From assembly GCF_007489285.1 (NCBI RefSeq), contig NZ_VLIY01000013.1, positions 1 to 64,000 on the forward strand: DNA of 64,000 nt. Reading direction: 5' to 3'. A model generated the notes under the pieces. It was not told the origin of the DNA. It searched no databases and saw only the letters and a list, made by a program, of their open reading frames with translations. A program made the position numbers and the translations under genes. Below are positions 8,980 to 16,849 of this stretch, piece by piece (the first letter of the stretch is position 1; every line of letters starts with the position of its first letter). This DNA comes from Skermania sp. ID1734. Its GTDB lineage: Bacteria > Actinomycetota > Actinomycetes > Mycobacteriales > Mycobacteriaceae.

Positions 8980-9813
8980 ATGACGCAGGACACCTCGTTG
9001 CGTGGCAAGGTCATCGCGATCACGGGAGGAGCCCGGGGTATCGGGCTGGCCACCGCGACCGCGCTACATCGGAAGGGCGCGCGTGTCGCCATCGGCGATA
9101 TCGACGCGCAAGCTGCCGAGGCCTCCGCTTCCATAGCGGGTTTAGCACTGGCCGCGAAGCTCGATGTCGCCGACCCCGTCTCATTCACCGCGTTTCTCGA
9201 CGAGACGGAACGCACCCTCGGACCGGTCGACGTTCTGATCAACAACGCGGGCATCATGCCGGTGGGACGCCTGGCCGACGAGCCCGACGCCGTGACCCGA
9301 CGCATTCTCGACATCAACACCTACGGGGTGATCCTGGGCAGCAAACTCGCTGTGCAGCGCATGATTCCGCGCGGGCGAGGCCACATTGTCAACGTCTCGT
9401 CCCTCGCGGCGGAAACCTACGCGCCTGGTTTGGCCACCTACGGCGCGAGCAAGTGGGCCGTGCTCGGCTTCACCGAGGCGGCCCGGGTAGAGCACCGCGG
9501 TAGCGGCATCGAGTTCTCCGCGGTCCTGCCCTCGTTCGTCAATACCGAACTGACCTCGGGCACCAAGGGCATCAAGGGAATCCGCAACGTCGAACCCGAG
9601 GAAATCGCCGCGGGCATCGTCTCGGTGATCGAACACCCACGCCCCGTCGTGCGGGTGAGTCGGCTGATGGGTGCGCTGATCGGCGCTCAGAAGTATGTGC
9701 CGCGGACCATCAGCGAAACCGTCAGCCGCTGGCTGGGCGCCCACGATGTGTTCACCGACACCGTCGACGCCGCTGCACGCAAGGCCTACGAAGACCGCGC
9801 CCGCGGCCTCTGA
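8980..9813 (+). CDS. short-chain dehydrogenase/reductase
   Basis: This is a 277-residue SDR with TGGARGIGLATA at the N-terminus, an Asp at the end of strand 2 (AIGDIDAQ) that points to NAD+ preference, NNAGIMP, the active-site serine in NVSSLAAE and YGASK. The C-terminal 60 residues (VVRVSRLMGAL onwards) are an extension of the kind seen in actinobacterial SDRs linked to lipid or steroid metabolism. GGAGAGGGGCA precedes the ATG. It is the second SDR of the run, so it probably handles a different alcohol or ketone step from the 7219-8106 enzyme. Confidence 0.87.
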   Translation: MTQDTSLRGKVIAITGGARGIGLATATALHRKGARVAIGDIDAQAAEASASIAGLALAAKLDVADPVSFTAFLDETERTLGPVDVLINNAGIMPVGRLADEPDAVTRRILDINTYGVILGSKLAVQRMIPRGRGHIVNVSSLAAETYAPGLATYGASKWAVLGFTEAARVEHRGSGIEFSAVLPSFVNTELTSGTKGIKGIRNVEPEEIAAGIVSVIEHPRPVVRVSRLMGALIGAQKYVPRTISETVSRWLGAHDVFTDTVDAAARKAYEDRARGL

Positions 9814-9834
9814 GCTCACCGAAATGAGGATCTC

Positions 9835-11442
9835 ATGATGGAGCCGGCGGTGCTGATGCGCCGACTTATCGACGAAGGTGTCGCACTGCGTGAATGCGTG
9901 CGCGCTGGATTGATAGGGCCAATGCCCCTGTCCGCCGCCGCCGCGACGGTGACGTCCATGGCGAAGTTCGGCATGATCGGCGGAGCGCTGAGCGCGTCCG
10001 CGGCGCGTGGTCCCGATCGGATAGCGGTGATCGACGAGCTCGGCACCCTCACCTACGCCGAACTCGACGGCGACACCAACGCCATCGCCCACCGCTGGCG
10101 CGCCGAGGGACTGCGAGCCGGGGCGTCGGTGGCGATCATGGCGCGCAACCATCGGGGATTCCTTATGGCGCTGTTCGCCGCAGGCAAATGCGGCGCCCGG
10201 ATCGTGTTGCTCAACCACGACTTCGCGGGACCGCAACTGCGCGAGGTGGCCGAGCGCGAGGGCGTCGATCTGCTCGTCTATGACGAGGAGTACGCCGCCG
10301 CTGTGAGGGAAGTGTCCGCAGCACACGGTAAATGGCGCGCCTGGGCGGACACCCCTGGCGACGACACGCTCGCCGCGGCGGCCGCGGATCCCATTCGCGG
10401 CCCCCTGCCGCGGCCGGCTGTCCAGGCAAAATTGGTGGTGCTGACCAGCGGTACCACCGGCACTCCGAAGGGCGCGCCGCGCCCGGACCCGCGCTCGCTC
10501 ACGCCGATGGGCGGACTGTTCGGCAAGGTGCCCTATCGGTCCGGTGAGGTCATCGAAATCTGCCCGCCGTTGTTCCACGCCCTCGGCCTCAATCAGGCGG
10601 TGCTCGCCATCGCCATGGGCATGACGGTAGTAATCCGACGTCGTTTCGACCCACTTGTCACCCTGGCCAGTATCGCGCGACATCGGGTCACAACGCTGAT
10701 TCTGGTGCCGGTGATGCTCCAGCGCATGCTCGATGCCGAGCCGAATCCGCGCGAACGCCACGATCTTTCAGCGTTGCGGATCATTTTCCTCGCTGGTTCC
10801 CAACTGGGCGCACCGCTGTGCACCAGAGCGCTCGACGCCTTCGGTCCGGTCCTTTACAACCTCTATGGCTCCACCGAATGCTTCTACGCCACCCTGGCCA
10901 CCCCGGACGAGCTGACGGCCGAACCGGGTTGTGTGGGAACGGCCGTGCGCGGTGTCCGACTCGAGATCCTCGGCCCCGACGACCAACCGGTACCCACCGG
11001 AGTGACCGGACGAATCTTCATCGCCAACCAGTTGCAGTTCGAGGGCTACACCGGCGGCGCCACCAAGCAGCGCGTCCGTGGGCTGATGTCCAGCGGTGAC
11101 GTGGGTCATGTGGACGCGACGGGCCGGCTGTTCATCGACGGTCGCGACGACGACATGATCGTCTCCGGCGGCGAGAACGTCTTTCCCGGCGAAGTCGAGG
11201 AAACCCTGGCAGCTCACCCCGGCATCGAAGAGGTCGCGGTTCTCGGTGTGGCCGATCCCGAGTTCGGCCACCGGTTGAAGGCATTCGTCGTCGCGCGTGC
11301 AGGAGCCCAGCTCACCGAAGACGACGTGAAGTCCTATGTGCGAGCCACGCTCGCACGGTTCAAGGTTCCACGGGAGGTCGTGTTCCTGGACGAATTGCCG
11401 CGCAACCCCACGGGCAAGGTGCTCAAGCGGCAGCTGTCCTGA
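9835..11442 (+). CDS. acyl-CoA synthetase (ANL superfamily, FadD-like)
   Basis: This 535-residue adenylate-forming enzyme activates a carboxylic acid to its CoA thioester with ATP. The phosphate loop VVLTSGTTGTPKGAPR, the motif YGSTECFYATL, the hinge block SGGENVFPGEVEETL and the C-terminal catalytic lysine region PRNPTGKVLKRQL are in order. The first 50 residues form a helical extension common in mycobacterial and nocardial FadD proteins. The start follows the SDR stop by 21 bases, with an ATGAGGA segment acting as ribosome site. It supplies the activation step missing from the rest of the cluster. Confidence 0.9.
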   Translation: MMEPAVLMRRLIDEGVALRECVRAGLIGPMPLSAAAATVTSMAKFGMIGGALSASAARGPDRIAVIDELGTLTYAELDGDTNAIAHRWRAEGLRAGASVAIMARNHRGFLMALFAAGKCGARIVLLNHDFAGPQLREVAEREGVDLLVYDEEYAAAVREVSAAHGKWRAWADTPGDDTLAAAAADPIRGPLPRPAVQAKLVVLTSGTTGTPKGAPRPDPRSLTPMGGLFGKVPYRSGEVIEICPPLFHALGLNQAVLAIAMGMTVVIRRRFDPLVTLASIARHRVTTLILVPVMLQRMLDAEPNPRERHDLSALRIIFLAGSQLGAPLCTRALDAFGPVLYNLYGSTECFYATLATPDELTAEPGCVGTAVRGVRLEILGPDDQPVPTGVTGRIFIANQLQFEGYTGGATKQRVRGLMSSGDVGHVDATGRLFIDGRDDDMIVSGGENVFPGEVEETLAAHPGIEEVAVLGVADPEFGHRLKAFVVARAGAQLTEDDVKSYVRATLARFKVPREVVFLDELPRNPTGKVLKRQLS

Positions 11443-11473
11443 CGGCGCTGTTCCTGCAACAGAAAGGTCGACG

Positions 11474-12991
11474 ATGACCTCCACTCCGACTGCCGACGCG
11501 ACCATCGTTGTCCGCAACCCCGCGAACGACAGCGTGGTGGGATCGGTCGCCGACACCTCCTCGGCCGCGGTGGCCGAGGTGATTGCCTCCCTGCGGGCCC
11601 ACCAGCCGCATTGGGAATCGCTTGGTCCCACCGGGCGCTCGAAAGTGTTGTTCGCACTGCAGGATTGGATACTCGACAACGCCCGGCAGCTGGCCGATGT
11701 CGTGCAATCCGAGAGCGGGAAGGTGCGCGCCGAAGCCGAGCTGGAGGTGACGGCATGGGTGGATCTGATCAGCTACTGGGGTCGCAAGGCCGAGAAATTC
11801 CTCGCCGACGAGCATCCAGCACCGCACAGCCCACTCGGCCGGATAAAGAAGTTGACCACCTGGTACCGGCCCTACTCGGTGGTGGGCGTCATCACGCCGT
11901 GGAACTATCCGCTGGCGATGGGCGCGATGGACATTGTGCCCGCGCTGATGGCCGGTGCCGCAGTGCTGCACAAACCCTCCGAGGTGACGCCGCTGTCGGC
12001 GGTCGAGATCGCGCGGGGCTGGGCGGAGGTGGGCGCCCCGCCGGTATTCACCGTGGTCACGGGCGGGGCTTCGGCGGGCGCGGCCGTGGTCGAGGAGGTC
12101 GACTTCCTGCAGTTCACCGGCTCCACCCCAACCGGAAGAATCATCGCCCGCCGGCGCGCGGAAACATTCAAGCCCTACAGCCTGGAGTTGGGCGGCAAGG
12201 ATCCCGCGATCGTGCTCGCCGATGCCGACCTGGATCGCGCGGCGCACGGCATCGCCTGGGGTGCGCTGCTCAACGCCGGCCAGACCTGCGTGTCGATCGA
12301 GCGGGTCTATGTCGAGGCTCCGGTGTACGACGCGTTCATCGCCAAGCTCACCGAGCAAGTCGAATCGCTGCGGGTGGGGCGAGACGATCGCGAATTCCGT
12401 TACGACGTGGGCGCGTTGGCCAATCAGCAGCAGCTCGAGATCGTCAGCCGGCACGTCGACGAAGCCGTCGCCGCGGGGGCGCGCGTCCTCACCGGAGGAA
12501 AGCCGACCGGTATCGGCACCTTCTTCGAACCCACTGTGCTGGTCGATGTCGACCACTCCATGTCCTGTATCCGGGAGGAGACCTTCGGACCCACCATCCC
12601 CGTGATCGAAGTCGCCGACGAGGACGAGGCAGTCTTGCTGGCCAACGACTCCGAATATGGTCTGTCGGCGTCGATTTGGACCGGCGACCGGAAGCGCGGC
12701 CACCGGGTCGCCCGCCGTCTCGACGCCGGAGCGGTGAACATCAACGACTCCATCGCCAACGTGTTCAACTTCGTCCTCCCGATGGGAGGGTGGAAGCAAT
12801 CGGGCATCGGCTCCCGATGGGGCGGTGCCGCAGGCATCCGAAAGTACTGTCGCCAGCAGGCATTGACAGAGCCGGCCGTGCTGACGATTCCCCGCGAGGT
12901 TTACTGGTTCCCCTACTCCAAGGGCAAGTCCGGATTTGCGTTTACGCTGGTGCGTGGCCTGGGCGCCCGCGGCCGCCGTCGCCTGGGGTGA
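11474..12991 (+). CDS. aldehyde dehydrogenase
   Basis: The 505-residue NAD(P)-dependent enzyme oxidises an aldehyde to the acid. The catalytic Cys272 lies in NAGQTCVSIERVYV and Glu238 in SLELGGKDPAIVL. The cofactor-binding FTGSTPTGRIIA and the oxyanion TPWNYPLAMG are also present. The ATG at 11474 has a moderate AAAGG before it and lies 31 bases after the synthetase stop. It is the last gene of the plus-strand run. The obvious coupling is aldehyde to acid followed by the upstream CoA synthetase, so the entry substrate may be a fatty or terpenoid aldehyde or alcohol. Confidence 0.9.
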   Translation: MTSTPTADATIVVRNPANDSVVGSVADTSSAAVAEVIASLRAHQPHWESLGPTGRSKVLFALQDWILDNARQLADVVQSESGKVRAEAELEVTAWVDLISYWGRKAEKFLADEHPAPHSPLGRIKKLTTWYRPYSVVGVITPWNYPLAMGAMDIVPALMAGAAVLHKPSEVTPLSAVEIARGWAEVGAPPVFTVVTGGASAGAAVVEEVDFLQFTGSTPTGRIIARRRAETFKPYSLELGGKDPAIVLADADLDRAAHGIAWGALLNAGQTCVSIERVYVEAPVYDAFIAKLTEQVESLRVGRDDREFRYDVGALANQQQLEIVSRHVDEAVAAGARVLTGGKPTGIGTFFEPTVLVDVDHSMSCIREETFGPTIPVIEVADEDEAVLLANDSEYGLSASIWTGDRKRGHRVARRLDAGAVNINDSIANVFNFVLPMGGWKQSGIGSRWGGAAGIRKYCRQQALTEPAVLTIPREVYWFPYSKGKSGFAFTLVRGLGARGRRRLG

Positions 12992-12999
12992 GTGCTGGT

Positions 13000-13537
13000 T
13001 CTCACCTCCAACGTCCGTGAGATTTTCGGCCGTGCCTCCGTGTTCGGGCCGGTCATCGTGCGCGCGGGCGTCAATACCGACGCTGGTCAGTGTGCGAGCG
13101 GCCAGCACAAGCGTGTTGTTCTGATTCCGTCTTTCAACGAAATCTCGAAACTGGGAACCACGTTGGACCATTGCATACCAATGTAAATCGCCGAGAATGA
13201 TCGGCAGCTCAGTTTCCCAGCCCTCAGGCGATCGGTGCGTCTCACCCGTGTAGCCGACGATGACGACCACGAGTTCGCCGTCCGCACTCGCGTTGACCTT
13301 GAACAGGTCATGACCACCGTGCCGCCCGGTTTGGCGGGTGGCGATCATGTCTTCGAGTGCCTCGTTGACCATGAGCAGCACGTCGGTCTGTAGATCGCAA
13401 TCGGTAAGGACACGTTCGGCCCAGCTGCGCACGCCGGCGCGCAATTGACAAAGTGCTTGGGCGCGGCACGGTATGGCCCATGACGCTGAGGAGCGCAGCG
13501 GATCCGGTACCTCGCCTTTGACCGATGTCTCCACCAC
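13000..13537 (-). pseudogene. degraded anti-sigma/RsbW-like ATPase remnant
   Basis: On the minus strand, from a GTG at 13537, the frame encodes IPCRAQALCQLRAGVRSWAERV and DVLLMVNEALEDMI. These resemble the N-terminus and N-box of the HATPase domains of actinobacterial RsbW-like anti-sigma regulators, where the usual form is NEALANAVEHA. Here the His and second Asn of that motif are lost. A later block (DGELVVVIVGYTG) resembles the nucleotide-binding strand. The glycine-rich G-box is not recognisable, and the frame has no stop until deep inside the antisense of the aldehyde dehydrogenase gene. I infer a truncated, decayed gene with an approximate lower limit. Confidence 0.4.
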
Positions 13538-13599
13538 TGAACCGGCGATACCCACCTCCGCCGAATTCAAACCATCAGGTTGGCGAGACGCACCGGACG

Positions 13600-13779
13600 T
13601 TAGCGCCCACGTCGCCACGCCGCCCGCACGTCGCCTTCCGAGAACGTCAGCAGCACAATGGCGAACGCGATACCGATGACGACCGACCAGAGACCGAAGC
13701 TCGCGCCCAGCAGCACGATCAGGCCGACGCAGAGCCCAAGCAACGCGATGCCCGTCAGGACGGCCAACGTCTTCATCAT
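13600..13779 (-). CDS. small two-helix membrane protein
   Basis: This 59-residue frame starts with two adjacent ATG codons (13779 and 13776) and ends in TAA. It contains two hydrophobic segments, roughly residues 5-25 (LAVLTGIALLGLCVGLIVLL) and 30-45 (WSVVIGIAFAIVLLTF), and a short positive tail ending AAWRRGR. The positive-charge distribution suggests both termini inside. No family is recognised. It sits between the decayed ATPase and the GYD protein, and a promoter was not identified. Confidence 0.55.
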   Translation of the reverse strand: MMKTLAVLTGIALLGLCVGLIVLLGASFGLWSVVIGIAFAIVLLTFSEGDVRAAWRRGR

Positions 13780-13856
13780 AAGAACGATATTGCGCCCGTC
13801 TCGCTCAGATGGCTACACAATCGCTGCCGGTCGTGCGCGTGCGCTCGACTCAAAAC

Positions 13857-14177
13857 TCACCTTTGCGGCGGCTGGTATTCCACTCCGCGCTTGGCCGCTT
13901 CGTCGATCTGTTCCGGTGTCAGCAGCGGCGTGGTTCGCGATACCGCCGCTCCGGACGCCGCGGTCCGGATACTCAGTGCAGCCGCGGCCACCTCGTCGGG
14001 AACCTCGCCGATGACGACGAGGTCATCGACACCGAAGGCGTAGTAGCACGATTCGACCCGTCCCCCAACGCTTTCCACCATGGCTGCGATCGCGTCGCGC
14101 CGCGCCGTGCCGCCCTGCGCAAGCAATCCTTGCGCGCCTTCCGCGGAATACCTGACCTGCCAGAGATATCTCGGCAT
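13857..14177 (-). CDS. GYD-domain protein
   Basis: The 106-residue protein begins MPRYLWQVRYSAEGAQGLL and contains FGVDDLVVIGEVPDEVAAAAL. This matches the small GYD domain family, which has a ferredoxin-like fold and no assigned enzymatic role. The ATG at 14177 is preceded by GGAGG eight to nine bases away, which favours it over an upstream in-frame ATG. The C-terminus (LTPEQIDEAAKRGVEYQPP) is typical of the actinobacterial members. No operon partner is evident; the CBS protein follows on the same strand upstream, after about 100 bases. Confidence 0.8.
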   Translation of the reverse strand: MPRYLWQVRYSAEGAQGLLAQGGTARRDAIAAMVESVGGRVESCYYAFGVDDLVVIGEVPDEVAAAALSIRTAASGAAVSRTTPLLTPEQIDEAAKRGVEYQPPQR

Positions 14178-14278
14178 CGTCTGCCCTCCGATCGCCAATT
14201 GGGTGCCTCTCCATCTTTACCTCGTCGTGGAGCCGGCACATGGCATTTGGCGTACCAGGTCAAAGGTTCGCGGGAGGC

Positions 14279-14707
14279 TCAGCCCTGGGCGATGTAGGAC
14301 TCCAAATGACTGCGATCGGTCTCCAGTTGGCGGATCCTGCTCTTGACCACATCGCCGATACTGACGATGCCCGCGAGTCGGCCGTCCGTCATGACGGGCA
14401 TGTGGCGGACGCGGCGCTCGGTCATCGTCTCGGCGAGTTCGTCCACGGTGTCATCGACCTCGCACACAACGACCTCGCTGGTCATGATTCCGCACACCGG
14501 CATACTCAGCAGGTTCGCTCCATGATCGTGTAAACGTCGCACCACGTCGCGTTCGGACACGATGCCAACCACCTGATCATCCTCGGTCACCACGACCGCG
14601 CCGATGTTGTGTTCGTCCAGCACCGCAAGCAGTTCGGCCACTGTTGTGTTCGGCGCTACCGTCGCGACCGAAGTCCCCTTGTGCCGCAGTATCTCCGAAA
14701 TTCGCAT
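14279..14707 (-). CDS. tandem CBS-domain protein
   Basis: The 142-residue protein consists almost entirely of a pair of CBS motifs forming one Bateman module. The first is TVAELLAVLDEHNIGAVVV followed by VVGIVSERDVVRRL. The second is TVDELAETMTERRVRHMPVM followed by LAGIVSIGDVVK. Such stand-alone modules bind adenine nucleotides and act as energy sensors; mycobacterial Hrp1 is a known example. The start is the ATG at 14707 (MRISEIL), which gives the normal N-terminus of the family; the open frame upstream of it has no similarity. The partner regulated here is unknown. Confidence 0.88.
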   Translation of the reverse strand: MRISEILRHKGTSVATVAPNTTVAELLAVLDEHNIGAVVVTEDDQVVGIVSERDVVRRLHDHGANLLSMPVCGIMTSEVVVCEVDDTVDELAETMTERRVRHMPVMTDGRLAGIVSIGDVVKSRIRQLETDRSHLESYIAQG

Positions 14708-14827
14708 CTCGATCCCCGATCCGCTCCAGACCGGACGCCGATTACCGGTCCGCTGGAACAAGGGTAAGCCGGATGACCATTCTGGTGAACCGGTTGCGAC
14801 ACGACGCAGACGGCTCCCTTGCCGGCG

Positions 14828-16045
14828 CTAACCGTTAGCGTTCCCCGCACTCCACTGGTCCCACGGCACTTCCCAGTCACCGTAGGTGTCGTAGATCGGT
14901 AATTTCCCTCCGCCGGAGTTTGTGATCTCGACGACGTCACCGATATTGAAATGGTCGAACATCCATTGCGCATTTCCCGGTGACAGGTTGACGCAACCAT
15001 GTGAAACATTACTGCTTCCCTGTTGCCCCACCGACCACGGCGCAGAATGGACGAATTCGCCGTCGTTGGAAATCCGAAGATCGAGATAAACCGTTTCCCG
15101 GTAATAGCCGGGCTGGCCCTTACACACACCGTAGGAGCACGAGTCCATCACGATGCTGTTGTTCTTCGCGGAGATCACGTGCGGACCCTCATGCGAGGGG
15201 TGGCCGGGATCCCCCAGGCTCATCGGCATCGAATTCACTTGCTCACCGTTGTGAAAGACGGTCAGCACCTCGGTACTCCCGTCGGCCTTGGCCACCCAGG
15301 AGTCGTGCACCGTGTAGTCGGCCGAGTTGTTCTCGGCACCGAATATGCCGTTTCCGAGATCGAGTCCGAACACGTCGGCCTCGATGTGGATCTTCGTCCC
15401 AGGCTGCCAGTACTGCGCAGCGCGGTAATGGACGTTCGAGTCGTCGGTCCAGTACCAGGCACCGGGCTGGTTCGGCGTGGTGGTCACCTTCAAGTGCTTC
15501 TGCACCTCGGCCTTGTTCACAACGGGCTTGGTGAACTGGAAGACCATCGGTTGGCCGACACCGATGCCGATGTCGGCGACCAGGTTCGGCGCAGGCACGA
15601 CGTTGGCGTAGGCAGTCGAATCGGGACTGATCGTGTTGACCGTGAAGCTCTGGCTGGTGGACATCAGAGCCATGTTCACGGCCTGCGCATCGACCTTGTA
15701 CGAGGCGCCGAAGGTCAGCGGATCCTTGGATGTCCAGGTCAGCTTGTCCGGCGAAATGTCCCCGTTGATCTGCTTGCCGCTATCGGTGTCGACCATCGTC
15801 ACCTGGTTGAGCACGCCGTGGTCAGCCTTGACCACCACCGGTGCCGCCGGATTCCACGCCGGCCCGCCTGCCGCCGGGACGGCCAAGGTCGGTGCGGCAA
15901 TAGTCTTGGGAATCTGTATTGCAGGACCCTGCTGGTCGTCGCCGCCACAGCCAGCGATCAACGCGACAACTGCGAAAAACGCCAGGATGACCGACATCCT
16001 GGCAGACACAGCACGGACCGAACGCGCGCAGCCCAAAATCTTCAC
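14828..16045 (-). CDS. L,D-transpeptidase, YkuD family, lipoprotein
   Basis: The 405-residue protein has an N-terminal signal segment with lipobox LIAGC, so it is expected to be anchored outside the membrane. Ig-like domains follow (residues about 50-250), then a YkuD catalytic domain with the active-site block SHGCVNLSPGNAQWMF. This is the architecture of mycobacterial LdtMt2. Such enzymes make 3-3 cross-links in peptidoglycan and are the targets of carbapenems. The GTG at 16045 has a GAAGG upstream. The next Met, 16 codons in, would still leave a signal peptide and is an alternative start. Confidence 0.92.
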   Translation of the reverse strand: MKILGCARSVRAVSARMSVILAFFAVVALIAGCGGDDQQGPAIQIPKTIAAPTLAVPAAGGPAWNPAAPVVVKADHGVLNQVTMVDTDSGKQINGDISPDKLTWTSKDPLTFGASYKVDAQAVNMALMSTSQSFTVNTISPDSTAYANVVPAPNLVADIGIGVGQPMVFQFTKPVVNKAEVQKHLKVTTTPNQPGAWYWTDDSNVHYRAAQYWQPGTKIHIEADVFGLDLGNGIFGAENNSADYTVHDSWVAKADGSTEVLTVFHNGEQVNSMPMSLGDPGHPSHEGPHVISAKNNSIVMDSCSYGVCKGQPGYYRETVYLDLRISNDGEFVHSAPWSVGQQGSSNVSHGCVNLSPGNAQWMFDHFNIGDVVEITNSGGGKLPIYDTYGDWEVPWDQWSAGNANG

Positions 16046-16222
16046 GGCCTTCGAAACACCTTCCGAATCGGGTGGTGAATCACCACCGTCGACGCACCCA
16101 ATCTACGGCAACCTCGCGGCAGTCCCGCGCCGACAGCTCGGACGGGTCGGGGTGAAGATTATTGGGTTATCGACTGATTCAGACATTTCGCCGCACCGAC
16201 CACGGGCAACGGCGATTCCCAG

Positions 16223-16591
16223 TCAGCTCGGCGCGGCCGAGTTCGACGCGAGTCCTTCGGCCTTGGCAGCCGCATCCGGTGCCGCGTGTCGGCCACGCGC
16301 GGCGTCCTCATCGGCTTTGGATGAGCCCGCAGGCGGTTCGGGCACCTTGCCCTCGACGGCTTCCTTGAGCATCTCCAGCAACTCCGTCATCTGCCCCATG
16401 ACGCGGGAGACCAACTCCGGGTTGTTCTTTTCCGTCATCGCCGTGATCGCACAGAACGGACAATAACCACATTGCCCGTCAGTCCCGGGGTGGTTGTGCT
16501 TGGCCTGCTCGATAACTGGCTGCAGCCGTTCGAACAGGACCGATCCCAATGACAAAAAGTTTGCGCGGACATCGTTCGACTCGGCGCTCAT
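16223..16591 (-). CDS. conserved small protein with CGYCPFC motif
   Basis: This 122-residue protein starts MSAESNDVRANFLSLGSVLF after a good AAGGGG. Its only notable motif is a Cys cluster, QCGYCPFC, preceded by a His and followed by a helical segment (MGQMTELLEMLKEAVEGK) and a disordered Ala/Pro/Lys tail. The Cys arrangement suggests metal binding or redox, but I do not recognise a named family. It is divergent from the GH15 enzyme, with about 260 bases between the starts. Confidence 0.75.
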   Translation of the reverse strand: MSAESNDVRANFLSLGSVLFERLQPVIEQAKHNHPGTDGQCGYCPFCAITAMTEKNNPELVSRVMGQMTELLEMLKEAVEGKVPEPPAGSSKADEDAARGRHAAPDAAAKAEGLASNSAAPS

Positions 16592-16849
16592 ATTGCCAAC
16601 CCCTTGCAACCTATCTCGTGCTACATCCGACGTTGCCGTGGCGGCGCCGAGTTGCGACGCTGCGCAGCAGCAACCCGCGCGTTGCCCGCCCGGGCGAAAT
16701 TCCACCATAGGCCCCCGCTACTGCCCGTCGGCGTAAAACGAACGACATTGCCCGATGCCATGCGTAACAAAGTCATTTACATTTGCGAACGGCCCGCGAG
16801 TGCGTGCGATTCTCGAGACAAGAAGCCCTTGTCAGACGATGATGTTTCG

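Noticed and set aside
9181-10761. 526-codon minus-strand open frame across the second SDR and the acyl-CoA synthetase
   Set aside because: Codon-shadow composition and no motif; both plus-strand genes have complete catalytic motifs.
11423-13000. Extension of the anti-sigma-like minus-strand frame through the aldehyde dehydrogenase gene
   Set aside because: Only the part above about 13000 resembles a protein family; the rest is antisense of the ALDH.
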